Assembly: GCF_047124445.1 (NCBI RefSeq) | Contig: NZ_CP138921.1 | Coordinates: forward strand, 3,162,001 to 3,226,000 | Origin: Shimia sp047124445 | Lineage (GTDB): Bacteria > Pseudomonadota > Alphaproteobacteria > Rhodobacterales > Rhodobacteraceae | Direction of reading: 5' to 3' | Length of the DNA: 64,000 bases | Position numbers and translations under genes: made by a program | Shown here: piece by piece, positions 1-9,630 of the stretch | How the letters are laid out: every line of letters begins with the position of its first letter | Numbering within the stretch: the first letter of the stretch is position 1 | Notes under the pieces: generated by a model | Database searches by the model: none | Seen by the model: the letters and a program-made list of their open reading frames with translations, nothing else | Told to the model about the DNA's origin: nothing

Positions 1-226
1 AGAAATTTTACACTGCTTTTGCAAACAAGTGGTGTGGCCCCCAATTGCCACGACCAGAGTTCGGGTTTTTGAGGTGTGCGCCAGAGCCCGCTTGCGAACG
101 CGCGGCGAATTCACAACACCTGCTCGTGGCAACAGGCGATTTTGATGCAAAATGCGGTTCTGGCTCTTTACCCGGCCGCCGGTGTGGGGAACAACACTAG
201 GAGCTTTCTTACGTATCATTGATTTT
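1..226. other. Leader region upstream of the giant glycosyltransferase
   Basis: I see no convincing gene here. The stretch is the upstream flank of the glycosyltransferase that starts at 227. An AGGAG lies at 199-203, rather far (23 nt) from that start. The region may hold the promoter or the tail of a transcript from outside the window, but I cannot pick a clear -35/-10 pair. Confidence 0.4.
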
Positions 227-3200
227 ATGTCCCTTGCCTCACCTCGCGACCCACTAGAACTTCCTGCCGTGTCGGTCATTGTGCCGGTCTACAACGTGTC
301 TGCCCATGTGCGCGCCTGTTTGCAGAGCATCCAGACGCAAACCATGACGGACTTTGAAGTCATTGTGGTGGATGACGGCTCCACTGACGACAGTGGGGAG
401 CTGGCCGCCGCCTTTTGTGCCACGGACACACGGTTCCGTTTTGTGTCGCAGCCCAACCGGGGCCTGTCAGGTGCGCGCAATACCGGGCTTGATCTGGCCC
501 GTGCAGACGTCATTTCTTTTGTCGACAGTGACGACCGCATCGCCCCGGAGTTTCTCGAACAGCTTTATGGTGCTTTGCAGAGCACCGGGTGTGACTGGGT
601 CGCCTGCGCTGTCAAATCGTGCTTCCCCGATGGCAATTTCACCGTACATTCCGCCATTCACGGTGCGGCGGAGTTTCATGAGACACCTGTGTGGCATCGC
701 TACTCCTTTGACAATTGGCAGCAGGTGATCCCGCATTTTCCCTCGGCCTGGAACAAGCTCTATCGGCGCAGCCTGATCGATGGCTTGCGCTATGACGAAG
801 GCACCTGGTTTGAGGACCACAGCTTTTTTCAGCGTGCAGCGGCGCAAACGGACCATCTGTTGCATCTGCCGCGTCCACTCTATCTGCAAACACGTGGGCG
901 AGAGGGGCAGATCACCACGTCTGACAGCGACCGGGTGTTTGAACAGATGGACGTCTTGCACCGTTTGCGTGGCATTATGGAACTGGGCCCCTTTGACGGC
1001 GCGCGCGATGCCTATGAAAAGCTCGCCAGCCGCCTTTTGTTTGAGCGCAGCTTAAGTCTGCGCAACCCGGCCCGGCGGGCCCGTTTTGCTGAGGAGTCCG
1101 CCCGCTTTTTGCAGCGCGACGGCCTCAGCTATACGCCAGACTGGGACAGTGACATTTCCCTGAGTTGGGCGATGGAAATGGACGGTGAGCTGCCTCTGAC
1201 AATCTGTATCGAGTGTCAAAAAGGTGGAGAGGCGGCTCTGCAAACCACATTGGCAAGCGTGGGCGCTTTGATGGGGCCGGGTTTCGAGATCTTCTTGTTG
1301 GGCCGCTCAAAGCCAGTGGCACGCGCGCTGGCCAAACAACACCCGAAGACGCAGGTGTTTGACTTGAGCCAGACCTCTTCCACCGATGTCTGGCAGGCCG
1401 CCCAAGGCCGCTTTGTCTCGGTGTTGCGTGCCGGGACCACCCTGGAGCCGGCCGCATTGCATCAGATGGTGGAGCAAATGCTGCGCCACGACGCCCAAGT
1501 TGGGTTGTCTGCTTATTTGTTGCCGGGGGCCTCCCCCTCAGACCGCCCGGAGTATTGCACGGGATTTGCGGACCGTCGCCCATTTGGCACCGCCGCGCTG
1601 GAAAAGGGCCTGCTGAACATCGACGGCGCCGCCGCGCTAACGCTCCTGCCGGAGCTGTCCGCGCGCATGTTTGACCGGCAGTTTTTGCTGGAACATGGCC
1701 TGGGTTATACCAAATCACCCCGCGCCAGTTGGGCATTTCAGCTTGCCGCCGCAGTCCTAGCCCCGCGCGTTGTCTATGACCCCTGGGCATCGATCACACT
1801 GTCGTCCCGTATCTTGCCCGCGGATGATGCGGGGGCGATTGGCAAAGGTCACGACATCCTGGTGCACGCGCTGCCAAAACGGGTTCAGGATGAACTGCCT
1901 ACCGGGTGGCAGCGGCGCCTGTTTGACCGCGCGGTGCACTCTGAACAACGGTTGACGGACAGCGCGGGCGGCGCGCGTGCCAGAGCGAGCGAACTGGCAC
2001 TGACGCAAAGTGCGGCGCGGCGCGGTCTTCAAGGGGTGACCCCTCAGGAAGCCAGCTTTGACCCACCGTTCTCGGATGTCCGGGCTCGGATGTTTGACCC
2101 GATCGGAAACGTAGCGGCTTTGCTGCGACGCGCGCGCTCCCGCCCTCTTCTGGCCCGCCAATCCGACCTGGATGTGCGTGTGAATATCCGCAAATCCCGA
2201 GACGAACACAGCCCAATTCTGCACTTTCCAGCCGAAGCCACTAGCAGTTTCAGCGTCATCGCAGATTTTGCTGAAACGGATTTCGCCAACATAAATTTTC
2301 TGCAAGCGGACGGTCTGACGGTGCCTGTGCATCTGTCTTTCCGGAAAAAAGAACGCTGCGTGGTGTTCAATCACCAGAACAATGATGGTTGGGGCGCAGA
2401 GCAATCCTGGTCACTTCCCTTTGATCGGCCTTTGCTCAACATTCACGTCGCCTTGTCCGGTCGTCGTGTGCGTCTAACTGTGGATGATGTGTCGGTGTGC
2501 GAGGTGCAGATCGACGCGCGTTTCCCTTCGTCCGAAAACGGCGCGCTTGGGCTGACCCATATCGAGTTGCAAGGCAACCTGCGGCCCGTGGATTTGGTAC
2601 CTGTGCAGCCAACCTCAACCCTGTCGTTTGATCCAAGGTTGACTCTGCACGCCGCCCGGAACCCCGAAACCCACCACATAAGAGGGCTGACCACGGGTCA
2701 TCTCATCCCGGTCACAACGCAAGGCACCACAAGCCTGCGCGCACTGTTGCCCGCGCACCTGTGGCGCGATGTTCTGGCTCAGGGGCAGTCCGGGTTGGTG
2801 ATGCAGCTGGAACGGACCTCTGGCGAAGCGGTGGGAGCGCCTCTTCACATCTCACGTGATGAAATGGCTGCCTATCTAGACGCGCTTTTGCAGCACAAAC
2901 CGGGGTGCGTGGACACCATCTTGGTGCTGACCGCTTTGGAACACATTGGGCATGCCAATCTCTTCGATATGCTCAGCCCTGCCGCCCGGAATTCAGCACA
3001 GCGCTACGCGGCGCATTTTGGCTTGCAAGAGCTTCTGTCGAGCCCGTCGGATAAGGCGAAGGACACCCCCGATGCGTCGCGCCAATCGACTCCTATGAAA
3101 GTGGACCCGATCGCGCAGGAAATTGACGCTGCGTTGACCTGTGTCGGAGACAGCATCGCCTCGGGTGCTCCGTCTTTGCTGGACGTGGTGGCGCAGATGC

Positions 3201-6200
3201 CGATCTCCGCTTATGCGGCGCAGGAGGTCTATCTGGTTTTGGGCGAGGTCTTTGCCCGAGAGGATCAGGACTTCACGGCCTTTTTTGCTTTGGCGCAGGC
3301 CGCCGGCGTGCAGCCCTATGCCCCCAACGGCCATGTCTGGAACGACACCGCCGTGTTGCCATTCCTGTTTCTGCAAGGCGACATCGACGCGCTGCTGGAA
3401 ACCTTCCGGTCGTTGGTCAAACCACACCCCGACTGGATGGTCACCTCGACAGTGGCTTGGGTGGTGCGCCACGCGCTACACTCGGACGCTCTCACCCCAC
3501 GCCAGCGGGCGCATGTTGTGTTTCTCTTTGACATGTTCATCTCCAAACGCACCCCAAATTATTGGGAGCGCGCGCATTGCCGGGAACTCACTTTGACGGC
3601 CGTCGAGTTGGCGCTGCATCATGAGGCCCTGGGCGCGCGGCAAAGCCAACGGGTGATGCGTTTCTGTGTGCGCAACTACGGTCTGTCGCGCCTGTTCTGG
3701 ACAGAGCTTGCGCAGTGCAACAATGGCCAAATTCCCGAAGGGTTGCATCACGCCTTTGCCCACTTCACCAACGTGCTGGCCCATGAGGCGGATGCAAAGT
3801 CCACCTACGAAGGTCTCCTGTATTTTGACCGCGCCAAAAACCGCGATGCCCCACGGGTGCGGCGCGAGCTGTTTGGGCCTTCCGGCGTTCCAACGCCGGA
3901 CAACACTGCTCCAGATGTGGCCGCTCTGGAAGACACCCATTGGGATCCTGGCGAGGCGGCACTGCGTTTTATGGCTTGCCCCGGCGCTGCGGCAGGCGAT
4001 GCCGCGCTGTCAGAAAAGGTGCGCAAATACATTCCCAAAGTGTCCCAACATCAGGCGCGGTCCCGCCTGTTGCCAGACCAGCATCAAGCGGCAATCGACA
4101 TTGCCAAAATTCTGGAGGCACCTGAGGGCGCCGTAGACCCGCAGGCCTTGGATGATCTGATTGCGCGTTGCTGCGTTCTGGGCCAACGGCGCTCAAACTT
4201 TTTGGGCGTCGCGCTGTGTCTGATCCTGATCAGGCATTTTGGCAAATCTACTGCACACACCGCGCTGGGCATGCGCATTGCCCACCAGTTAGAAGATCAC
4301 CTCAAGACCTTGAGCGGGCCAGACCAGTACGCGCTGAAGTCCAGCACACCGGTGCTGATGGCGCTGGTGGCTTTGCAGCGTGACACGCAGGTGTGGGCGC
4401 TTGTTCAACATATCGCAGAATTGCCCTTTGCCGCCGCGTGGGATCTTCAGTCCACCAACACCAGCGACCTGATCGGCTCACCGCTCTATGACAGCATCGT
4501 CACGCTGTTCTCTTGCAAACCTTACCTGGACAGCCGTATTCCACCGCTGCGTGCGGGCTGGCTGCGCCTGTTGGACGGCCTCGGTGTGCCCTATGTGGTG
4601 GTTGTGGGAGACGGAGACGGGGAACGCCGCGGCGACGTGCTGCATCTTGATGCACCGGACAATTACGAAGGCCTCCCGCAGAAGACCCTTGCAGCCATCC
4701 AATGGGTGCATGACAACACCAGTTTTGCGCATATGGTGAAAGTGGATGATGATTGCTTCCTCAATGCCCCACTGTTCTTTCAGTCTCTAACCTACCGCAA
4801 GTTTGACTATTTCGGCCGCAAGCTCACCCGCACGGTGGGTCAGCTGGATCGGGTTTGGCACCAGCAGAAATCAACATCACTCCGGGGTCGCATGGCGTTG
4901 GACAAGTCGCCAGAACCGTCAACTTACGCCGACGGTGGGTCCGGTTATGCGCTGAGCCGCCGTGCCATGCGGGCCGCCCTATCCGCAGCCAAGTCCGCCG
5001 CTGGACAGGAACTGATCCAGTTGTCCTTTATGGAAGACAAGTTGCTCGGGGATTTGCTGGCGTTACGCGGTATCTCAGTGGCGGATGAGGACTACACCGT
5101 GACAGTGCGCCGTCGCACCCACAGTGACGCCATCCCTGTCGCTTCTTGGCAGAACGGGTTTGACAGCAGTCTAACCGCGCCGGTGCATCTTGTGCATATG
5201 GACACTTCAGAAGGCCATCAGGACGCGGTTGACCGTTTGACCCAACCCGTGCTGACGCCGAAAAAGATCTGGCCCAGCTATCAGAAAGCCCGGCTGGGCT
5301 ATCAAAGCAATGCGCTGGAGTTAATCTCGCCCGCTAGCCGATTGGATCAGGCCCGTGAGGCGGATGTTGCTGTGGTGGCCTGTATGCGCAACGAGATGTT
5401 CATGCTGCCACACTTCCTGGCACACTATCGCAACCTTGGCGTCGGATCCTTTCTGATTGCCGACAATGCGTCCGATGATGGCACGCTGGAGTTCCTGGCG
5501 GAGCAGCCTGATGTGGCAGTGTTCTCTGTGGACACCGACTACAGCGTGTCTCGCTATGGCGTGGCGTGGCAACAGGCGCTTTTGTCGGCGTATCGCGTCA
5601 ACAAATGGAGCCTTGTCGCGGACGCGGATGAGTTGCTTGTGTGGCAAGAGAAACAGACCCAAACCCTGCCTGATTTGCTATCTGACCCTGCCTTCGCAGA
5701 TGCGGAAGCCGCGCGGGTGTTCATGCTCGACATGTATCCCAAAGGGCCGTTGGAAGATGCCAGCTTTCAGCAAAATCCCTTTGATGAGGCCGGCTATTGC
5801 GACCGTCGCCCCTTCCTGACCAACATCCCGGCGTTTGGCCCGTTTTCGGATCAATCCACCTGGACCAGTGCGCTGCGCCACCGTCTGATCCCGGGCTCCC
5901 GCCCCAACTTGTTTGTTGCCCAGAAGCTGGCCTTGCTGCGCTATCAACCCTGGATGCGCCTCTCAGCAGGCATGCACTACGTTGGCGATGCGCGCCTGTC
6001 TACGCGTGAACTGATCTTTGCGCATTTCAAATACAACTCGGATTTCCGTCGCAAAGCTGAAACCGAGGTGGCGCGGCGCCAGCATTTCAACAATGCTGAA
6101 GAGTATCAAAAATACTTGGCCTTGGCGTCCGAAGGGCGCAGCGTGATTTATGACCGCGACATCTCACTGCCGTGGACAGAAACAGATTTTGCCAAATCGG

Positions 6201-6223
6201 TTTTTGCTCATTCAGCCGTGTGA
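227..6223 (+). CDS. Giant multi-domain glycosyltransferase with galectin-like module
   Basis: Predicted to build a surface polysaccharide in the cytoplasm; no signal peptide or membrane segment is seen. From the ATG at 227 it is 1998 aa; an in-frame start at 152 exists, but the GT2 fold begins soon after 227. Modules in order: GT2 (about 14-230; VSVIVPVYN, VVDDGSTD, FVDSDD); a degenerate GT2-like segment (about 320-590) lacking the acidic motifs; a galectin-like lectin segment (about 670-795; His702, Arg706, Asn715, Trp722, Glu725); a mostly helical unassigned region; a GT31/galactosyltransferase-like module (about 1435-1625; KVDDDCF at 1507-1509, MEDKLLGDLLA near 1604); and a C-terminal GT2/GT92-like module (about 1710-1960; CMRNE, DNASDDGT, DADELLVW). 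The 3' end overlaps the convergent GT4 gene by 12 bp. Domain names are by motif; donor and acceptor are unknown. Confidence 0.85.
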   Translation: MSLASPRDPLELPAVSVIVPVYNVSAHVRACLQSIQTQTMTDFEVIVVDDGSTDDSGELAAAFCATDTRFRFVSQPNRGLSGARNTGLDLARADVISFVDSDDRIAPEFLEQLYGALQSTGCDWVACAVKSCFPDGNFTVHSAIHGAAEFHETPVWHRYSFDNWQQVIPHFPSAWNKLYRRSLIDGLRYDEGTWFEDHSFFQRAAAQTDHLLHLPRPLYLQTRGREGQITTSDSDRVFEQMDVLHRLRGIMELGPFDGARDAYEKLASRLLFERSLSLRNPARRARFAEESARFLQRDGLSYTPDWDSDISLSWAMEMDGELPLTICIECQKGGEAALQTTLASVGALMGPGFEIFLLGRSKPVARALAKQHPKTQVFDLSQTSSTDVWQAAQGRFVSVLRAGTTLEPAALHQMVEQMLRHDAQVGLSAYLLPGASPSDRPEYCTGFADRRPFGTAALEKGLLNIDGAAALTLLPELSARMFDRQFLLEHGLGYTKSPRASWAFQLAAAVLAPRVVYDPWASITLSSRILPADDAGAIGKGHDILVHALPKRVQDELPTGWQRRLFDRAVHSEQRLTDSAGGARARASELALTQSAARRGLQGVTPQEASFDPPFSDVRARMFDPIGNVAALLRRARSRPLLARQSDLDVRVNIRKSRDEHSPILHFPAEATSSFSVIADFAETDFANINFLQADGLTVPVHLSFRKKERCVVFNHQNNDGWGAEQSWSLPFDRPLLNIHVALSGRRVRLTVDDVSVCEVQIDARFPSSENGALGLTHIELQGNLRPVDLVPVQPTSTLSFDPRLTLHAARNPETHHIRGLTTGHLIPVTTQGTTSLRALLPAHLWRDVLAQGQSGLVMQLERTSGEAVGAPLHISRDEMAAYLDALLQHKPGCVDTILVLTALEHIGHANLFDMLSPAARNSAQRYAAHFGLQELLSSPSDKAKDTPDASRQSTPMKVDPIAQEIDAALTCVGDSIASGAPSLLDVVAQMPISAYAAQEVYLVLGEVFAREDQDFTAFFALAQAAGVQPYAPNGHVWNDTAVLPFLFLQGDIDALLETFRSLVKPHPDWMVTSTVAWVVRHALHSDALTPRQRAHVVFLFDMFISKRTPNYWERAHCRELTLTAVELALHHEALGARQSQRVMRFCVRNYGLSRLFWTELAQCNNGQIPEGLHHAFAHFTNVLAHEADAKSTYEGLLYFDRAKNRDAPRVRRELFGPSGVPTPDNTAPDVAALEDTHWDPGEAALRFMACPGAAAGDAALSEKVRKYIPKVSQHQARSRLLPDQHQAAIDIAKILEAPEGAVDPQALDDLIARCCVLGQRRSNFLGVALCLILIRHFGKSTAHTALGMRIAHQLEDHLKTLSGPDQYALKSSTPVLMALVALQRDTQVWALVQHIAELPFAAAWDLQSTNTSDLIGSPLYDSIVTLFSCKPYLDSRIPPLRAGWLRLLDGLGVPYVVVVGDGDGERRGDVLHLDAPDNYEGLPQKTLAAIQWVHDNTSFAHMVKVDDDCFLNAPLFFQSLTYRKFDYFGRKLTRTVGQLDRVWHQQKSTSLRGRMALDKSPEPSTYADGGSGYALSRRAMRAALSAAKSAAGQELIQLSFMEDKLLGDLLALRGISVADEDYTVTVRRRTHSDAIPVASWQNGFDSSLTAPVHLVHMDTSEGHQDAVDRLTQPVLTPKKIWPSYQKARLGYQSNALELISPASRLDQAREADVAVVACMRNEMFMLPHFLAHYRNLGVGSFLIADNASDDGTLEFLAEQPDVAVFSVDTDYSVSRYGVAWQQALLSAYRVNKWSLVADADELLVWQEKQTQTLPDLLSDPAFADAEAARVFMLDMYPKGPLEDASFQQNPFDEAGYCDRRPFLTNIPAFGPFSDQSTWTSALRHRLIPGSRPNLFVAQKLALLRYQPWMRLSAGMHYVGDARLSTRELIFAHFKYNSDFRRKAETEVARRQHFNNAEEYQKYLALASEGRSVIYDRDISLPWTETDFAKSVFAHSAV

Positions 6224-7729
6224 CGAAGACGCGCTTGGCGACTCTGTTTCACCTGAATAATGCGCCAAAAGCTCGTTGATATGGCTGTCCATAGTGGTTG
6301 GTGCCCGTGCGGACTGCCAATAGGCGTCCATATCAACCTCTCCATTTAGGATTGCCGCGATCCGAGCGTGGAACGCCGCCACATCCCCTGCGCGGAACAC
6401 CATCTCCGGGCAGTTGCCCAACTCCTGCGCCCCGCCCATGTCGGCGGTGAGCAGCGGAATATGGCGGCTGTGCAGCTCGATGGCCACTTGCGGCAGGTTG
6501 TCGTGCCAAAGCACCGGCACAACTCCCACATCGATGCCCGCCAAAAGTGCTTCCAGATCATCATGCGAATAGCCATCCACATGGGTGACCTCGGCCAGCT
6601 GCCCCTGCAACGCCTTCAGCCGCGCCATGGTGGTCTCGTCCCCTTTGCGGGCGGCGGCAGTGAAACGCACCCGTTTGGCGAGTTCTGCTGGCAAGGTCTC
6701 AAGGGCCTCCAACAAAAACATGAACCCTTTGTCGCGCCGCATATAACCGAGAAACCCCAGGCTGACCGTGCCGTCTTCGCGCAAAATACTCTGCCTTGGC
6801 TCGGTGCGCGTATAAGCTTCGGCTTGCTGGGTGCCGATATAGCTCGTGGCGCAAAGGTCGGGCCGCAGCCCGTACTGAACCGCAATTTGCCGCACGGCAT
6901 CGGAGACGCAAAGCACCAGATCACAGTTTTCATTGATGGTTTTCACCATCACATCGCGCCGGTTGGCAAATCTCTTGGTCGCAACTTTCGGGGCCGATCC
7001 GTTGCCGGGCATGGCGTTGTCCTTGCCGCGAAAAAGGGCCTTCAATCGCCGCTGCAATCCCACCGCGCGCCGTCCGATCCGCATGGTCCAGACAAAGCTG
7101 TAGTGAAACCGACGGCTGCCCGGTTCCAGCCCGCTCCGTTTCAGCCGGTACGCGAGGCCATTTGCCAGTTTGATGTGGTGCGGATTATGCCCCCCAGTCA
7201 AACAGTTGGAACATTTGGCGCCACCGTCAAAGTCGTCGCATGTCTCTTTCTCCTGAAACCAAAAGTTCACCTGAGGGCAGAAAGGATAGTAATTGTGCAG
7301 CGAGAAAACCACTTTGGTCTGTGGCCAGCGTTGTTTCAATGACAACGCCGACACCGGGAGTCCTTCAAGATTGTTGAAGTGGATCACATCGTAAGGACCA
7401 GTCCGCTCGATAAAATCGAAAAAGCAGTCTGTTGTTGCCGGGTGGTCCGTTTGTGCTGGGTCGCCGAAACAATGATGCGCCGGCGCAAGAACACCGGAAT
7501 TCACCAGTTCGAAGTGGTTTTGCCGGCTCCGATCTCTTCCATGCCGCAAGGCTTCCCAGCGCGGCTGCCTGGCAGGCAGATCGTGGGATAATCCAGACGT
7601 GAGAAAGCTCACGTCCACATCGGGCCTCTGCGCCAGCGCTTTCATGACGTTGCGCTGATAGATTGATACGCCACCGCCGCGGTTTTCCGCGTCCAGATAG
7701 TCGACCCAATTGTAAAAGAGAATTTTCAC
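6212..7729 (-). CDS. Glycosyltransferase family 4 (group 1)
   Basis: Probable retaining GT-B glycosyltransferase adding a sugar during polysaccharide assembly. The N-terminus MKILFYNW with a GGG.S.Y segment, and a C-terminal half with LGFLGYMRRDKGF, HVDGYSHDDLEALLAGIDVGVVPVLWHDN and an ELHSRHIPLLTADMGGAQE segment, are typical of family 4 nucleotide-sugar binding. A cysteine cluster near residues 150-180 (CPQVN, CDDFD, CSNC) is seen in some relatives. It overlaps the upstream sulfotransferase gene by 4 bp (ATGA), so the two are probably translationally coupled. It converges on the giant glycosyltransferase with a 12-bp overlap. At 505 aa it is longer than a minimal GT4. The substrate cannot be read from sequence. 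Confidence 0.85.
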   Translation of the reverse strand: MKILFYNWVDYLDAENRGGGVSIYQRNVMKALAQRPDVDVSFLTSGLSHDLPARQPRWEALRHGRDRSRQNHFELVNSGVLAPAHHCFGDPAQTDHPATTDCFFDFIERTGPYDVIHFNNLEGLPVSALSLKQRWPQTKVVFSLHNYYPFCPQVNFWFQEKETCDDFDGGAKCSNCLTGGHNPHHIKLANGLAYRLKRSGLEPGSRRFHYSFVWTMRIGRRAVGLQRRLKALFRGKDNAMPGNGSAPKVATKRFANRRDVMVKTINENCDLVLCVSDAVRQIAVQYGLRPDLCATSYIGTQQAEAYTRTEPRQSILREDGTVSLGFLGYMRRDKGFMFLLEALETLPAELAKRVRFTAAARKGDETTMARLKALQGQLAEVTHVDGYSHDDLEALLAGIDVGVVPVLWHDNLPQVAIELHSRHIPLLTADMGGAQELGNCPEMVFRAGDVAAFHARIAAILNGEVDMDAYWQSARAPTTMDSHINELLAHYSGETESPSASSSHG

Positions 7730-8835
7730 TGCGAGCCCGGTTTTGAAATGCCAAGGTGGTCTTCGATGGCGGACAGCCGGTTTTTAAGCTCGAGGGACGT
7801 TGCATTGAGCCGGTTTCGCAGAACGGTATTTTCCTGCAACAACATTTGCACAAGGCTCAACATCTCCGCCCTATCCGCTGTGTCGCCATCCGGGAGGTGA
7901 TCTGCATATAAGGTGGCCAGCCCGGCGGTCTGCGGATTGGTCTTGAGCGCTTCCAGGCCACCGCGAGCGGTTTCGACCACCTGGTCAAACCCGGTGGCGC
8001 GGTCCTCTCGCGGCTGATGCGCATCCAGCTGTTTGGCAAAGCGTTCCCGCATCAGTTCAACCCGTTCGGGTTTCATACCAACGTTTTGTGCGACCCGTGT
8101 GAGCTCCAGAAAGCGGTCTTCCAGTCTCAGATTGATCCCGTTGCCAGGCACATCCCACCGGCTGGCGTTCTTGCCGTCAAACGGGATGCCCAGGATGCCA
8201 AGAAAATCCCGGAACAGCTCCCCGTTTTCGCGCAGCGCTTCGGTATAGGGCCGCACCACAACCGATTTTTCGCCAAACAGCTCAATCCAGGGCTTCAGCG
8301 CCAAACTGTAGTCGTAGTGAATGGGCTCCATCAAATCACAAACGGTGCTGTTGAAATCCGGCACCGGTTGTTTCAGCTTCACCAGTTGATTGTACCAGGA
8401 TCGAAGGTGTGCATCCGGCCGCCGCAGGTAAGCGATGATCTTGAAATTAAATTCATTTCTGACCGGGGCGATGATGTCCTTGAAGATGTCACAGGCTGCC
8501 GGATTGGCGCCCATACGCATAAACTCTTCTGAACTGATCAAGACCGACGGGCATTTGCTGTTGCGCACGTACTCAAAGAACTCCGCCCAGCGTGTCTTCG
8601 CCGGAACCTCGTTTTGGAACCCGTACAACAGGGTCGAAACCCCGGCCTCGCGGTAGATAGAAAAAGCCAACTTTGTGTGTTTGGCTAAGTCACAAAATTG
8701 CTCGGGGTAGTCCACGCCCTTGCGCCATAACGTCCCGAGTTCACGCAGGGTGTCGCGGTTGCTGTTCATAAAGACCTGCAAAGCCGTGGTACCGGTTTTG
8801 TAGTGGCCAATATGGATGTAAATCGTCTTCGCCAT
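7726..8835 (-). CDS. PAPS-dependent sulfotransferase family protein
   Basis: Predicted to transfer sulfate from PAPS to a sugar hydroxyl. The N-terminus YIHIGHYKTGTTALQ (about residues 5-19) is the 5'-phosphosulfate-binding loop of this superfamily. A second motif around 'VLISSEEF' and 'IIAYLRRPDAHLRSWYNQ' fits the 3'-phosphate-binding region (R..D...S.Y). The C-terminus is coiled-coil-like (VQMLLQENTVLRNRLN). It lies directly upstream of the GT4 gene with a 4-bp overlap and downstream of kpsT, which points to sulfation of the exported polysaccharide. No strong Shine-Dalgarno is visible before the ATG at 8835. Protein or lipid substrates cannot be excluded. Confidence 0.82.
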   Translation of the reverse strand: MAKTIYIHIGHYKTGTTALQVFMNSNRDTLRELGTLWRKGVDYPEQFCDLAKHTKLAFSIYREAGVSTLLYGFQNEVPAKTRWAEFFEYVRNSKCPSVLISSEEFMRMGANPAACDIFKDIIAPVRNEFNFKIIAYLRRPDAHLRSWYNQLVKLKQPVPDFNSTVCDLMEPIHYDYSLALKPWIELFGEKSVVVRPYTEALRENGELFRDFLGILGIPFDGKNASRWDVPGNGINLRLEDRFLELTRVAQNVGMKPERVELMRERFAKQLDAHQPREDRATGFDQVVETARGGLEALKTNPQTAGLATLYADHLPDGDTADRAEMLSLVQMLLQENTVLRNRLNATSLELKNRLSAIEDHLGISKPGSQ

Positions 8836-8946
8836 AGTCAGTTCATTAGGTAATTTTTGTGCTCGAAACAGTTATACCATGGACAGGTTTTTGAGGCGGG
8901 CGCAATCGAAAAGCCGCTCCACCGCATGAAGGTATCGCATCATCTG

Positions 8947-9615
8947 CTAGCGTTTGCGATGGCGGGCAATCAGCGCCAGATGGGCGTCTATTGCCTCCTG
9001 CACGTCTTCAAAATAGTCCAATTGCCCATCCGCGAGCACAACTCCGGCATCGCAAAAGTTCTTCACTTGCCCCATGTCGTGGCTCACCAAAATTGCGCTG
9101 GATGTTTTCATGCGTTCCTTAAACAGTTCGCGGCTTTTGGCGCGGAAGGAGGCATCGCCAACCGCTGTGACCTCGTCCACAAGATAAGTGTCAAAGTGGA
9201 TGCCCATGGAAGCGCCAAATGCCAAACGTGAGCGCATCCCCGACGAATAGCTGCGTACCGGCATGTAGAAGTGGTTTCCCAACTCCGAAAAATCACGCAC
9301 AAAATCACACAGTTCATCGCTGTCCACACCATAGACACGGGCAATGAAACGGATGTTCTGCACCCCTGTCAAATTGGCGTGAAACGATCCGGCAAACCCC
9401 ACCGGCCAGGAAATGGATCCGTCACTGACAATCCGTCCGGAGTCCGGCCGCAGCGTGCCGGCAATGATCTGCAGCAAGGTGGATTTTCCAGCCCCGTTGC
9501 GCCCCAGAAGGGCCAGGGAGCGCCCACTTGGCAGCTCAATATTGAGATTGTTGATCACAACCTTTCTGTGCCCGCGCACGCGGAAACTTTTGACCAGGTT
9601 CTCAATTCGGATCAT
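8947..9615 (-). CDS. kpsT: Capsule polysaccharide ABC exporter, ATP-binding subunit (KpsT/Wzt type)
   Basis: ATPase that powers export of a lipid-linked polysaccharide across the inner membrane together with a KpsM-type permease. Walker A GRNGAGKS is at about 38-45, the signature YSSGMRSRLAFG near 140, Walker B ends in LVDEV, and the switch histidine is in VSHDM. The length of 222 aa is typical of KpsT, without the extra C-terminal binding domain of O-antigen Wzt. The polysaccharide-subfamily segment SWPVGFAGSFHANLTGVQN supports this class over other ABC ATPases. It lies 15 bp downstream of kpsE on the same strand. The likely permease partner is at 11249 on the opposite strand. Confidence 0.92.
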   Translation of the reverse strand: MIRIENLVKSFRVRGHRKVVINNLNIELPSGRSLALLGRNGAGKSTLLQIIAGTLRPDSGRIVSDGSISWPVGFAGSFHANLTGVQNIRFIARVYGVDSDELCDFVRDFSELGNHFYMPVRSYSSGMRSRLAFGASMGIHFDTYLVDEVTAVGDASFRAKSRELFKERMKTSSAILVSHDMGQVKNFCDAGVVLADGQLDYFEDVQEAIDAHLALIARHRKR

Positions 9616-9630
9616 TGATCCAACCCCGCC

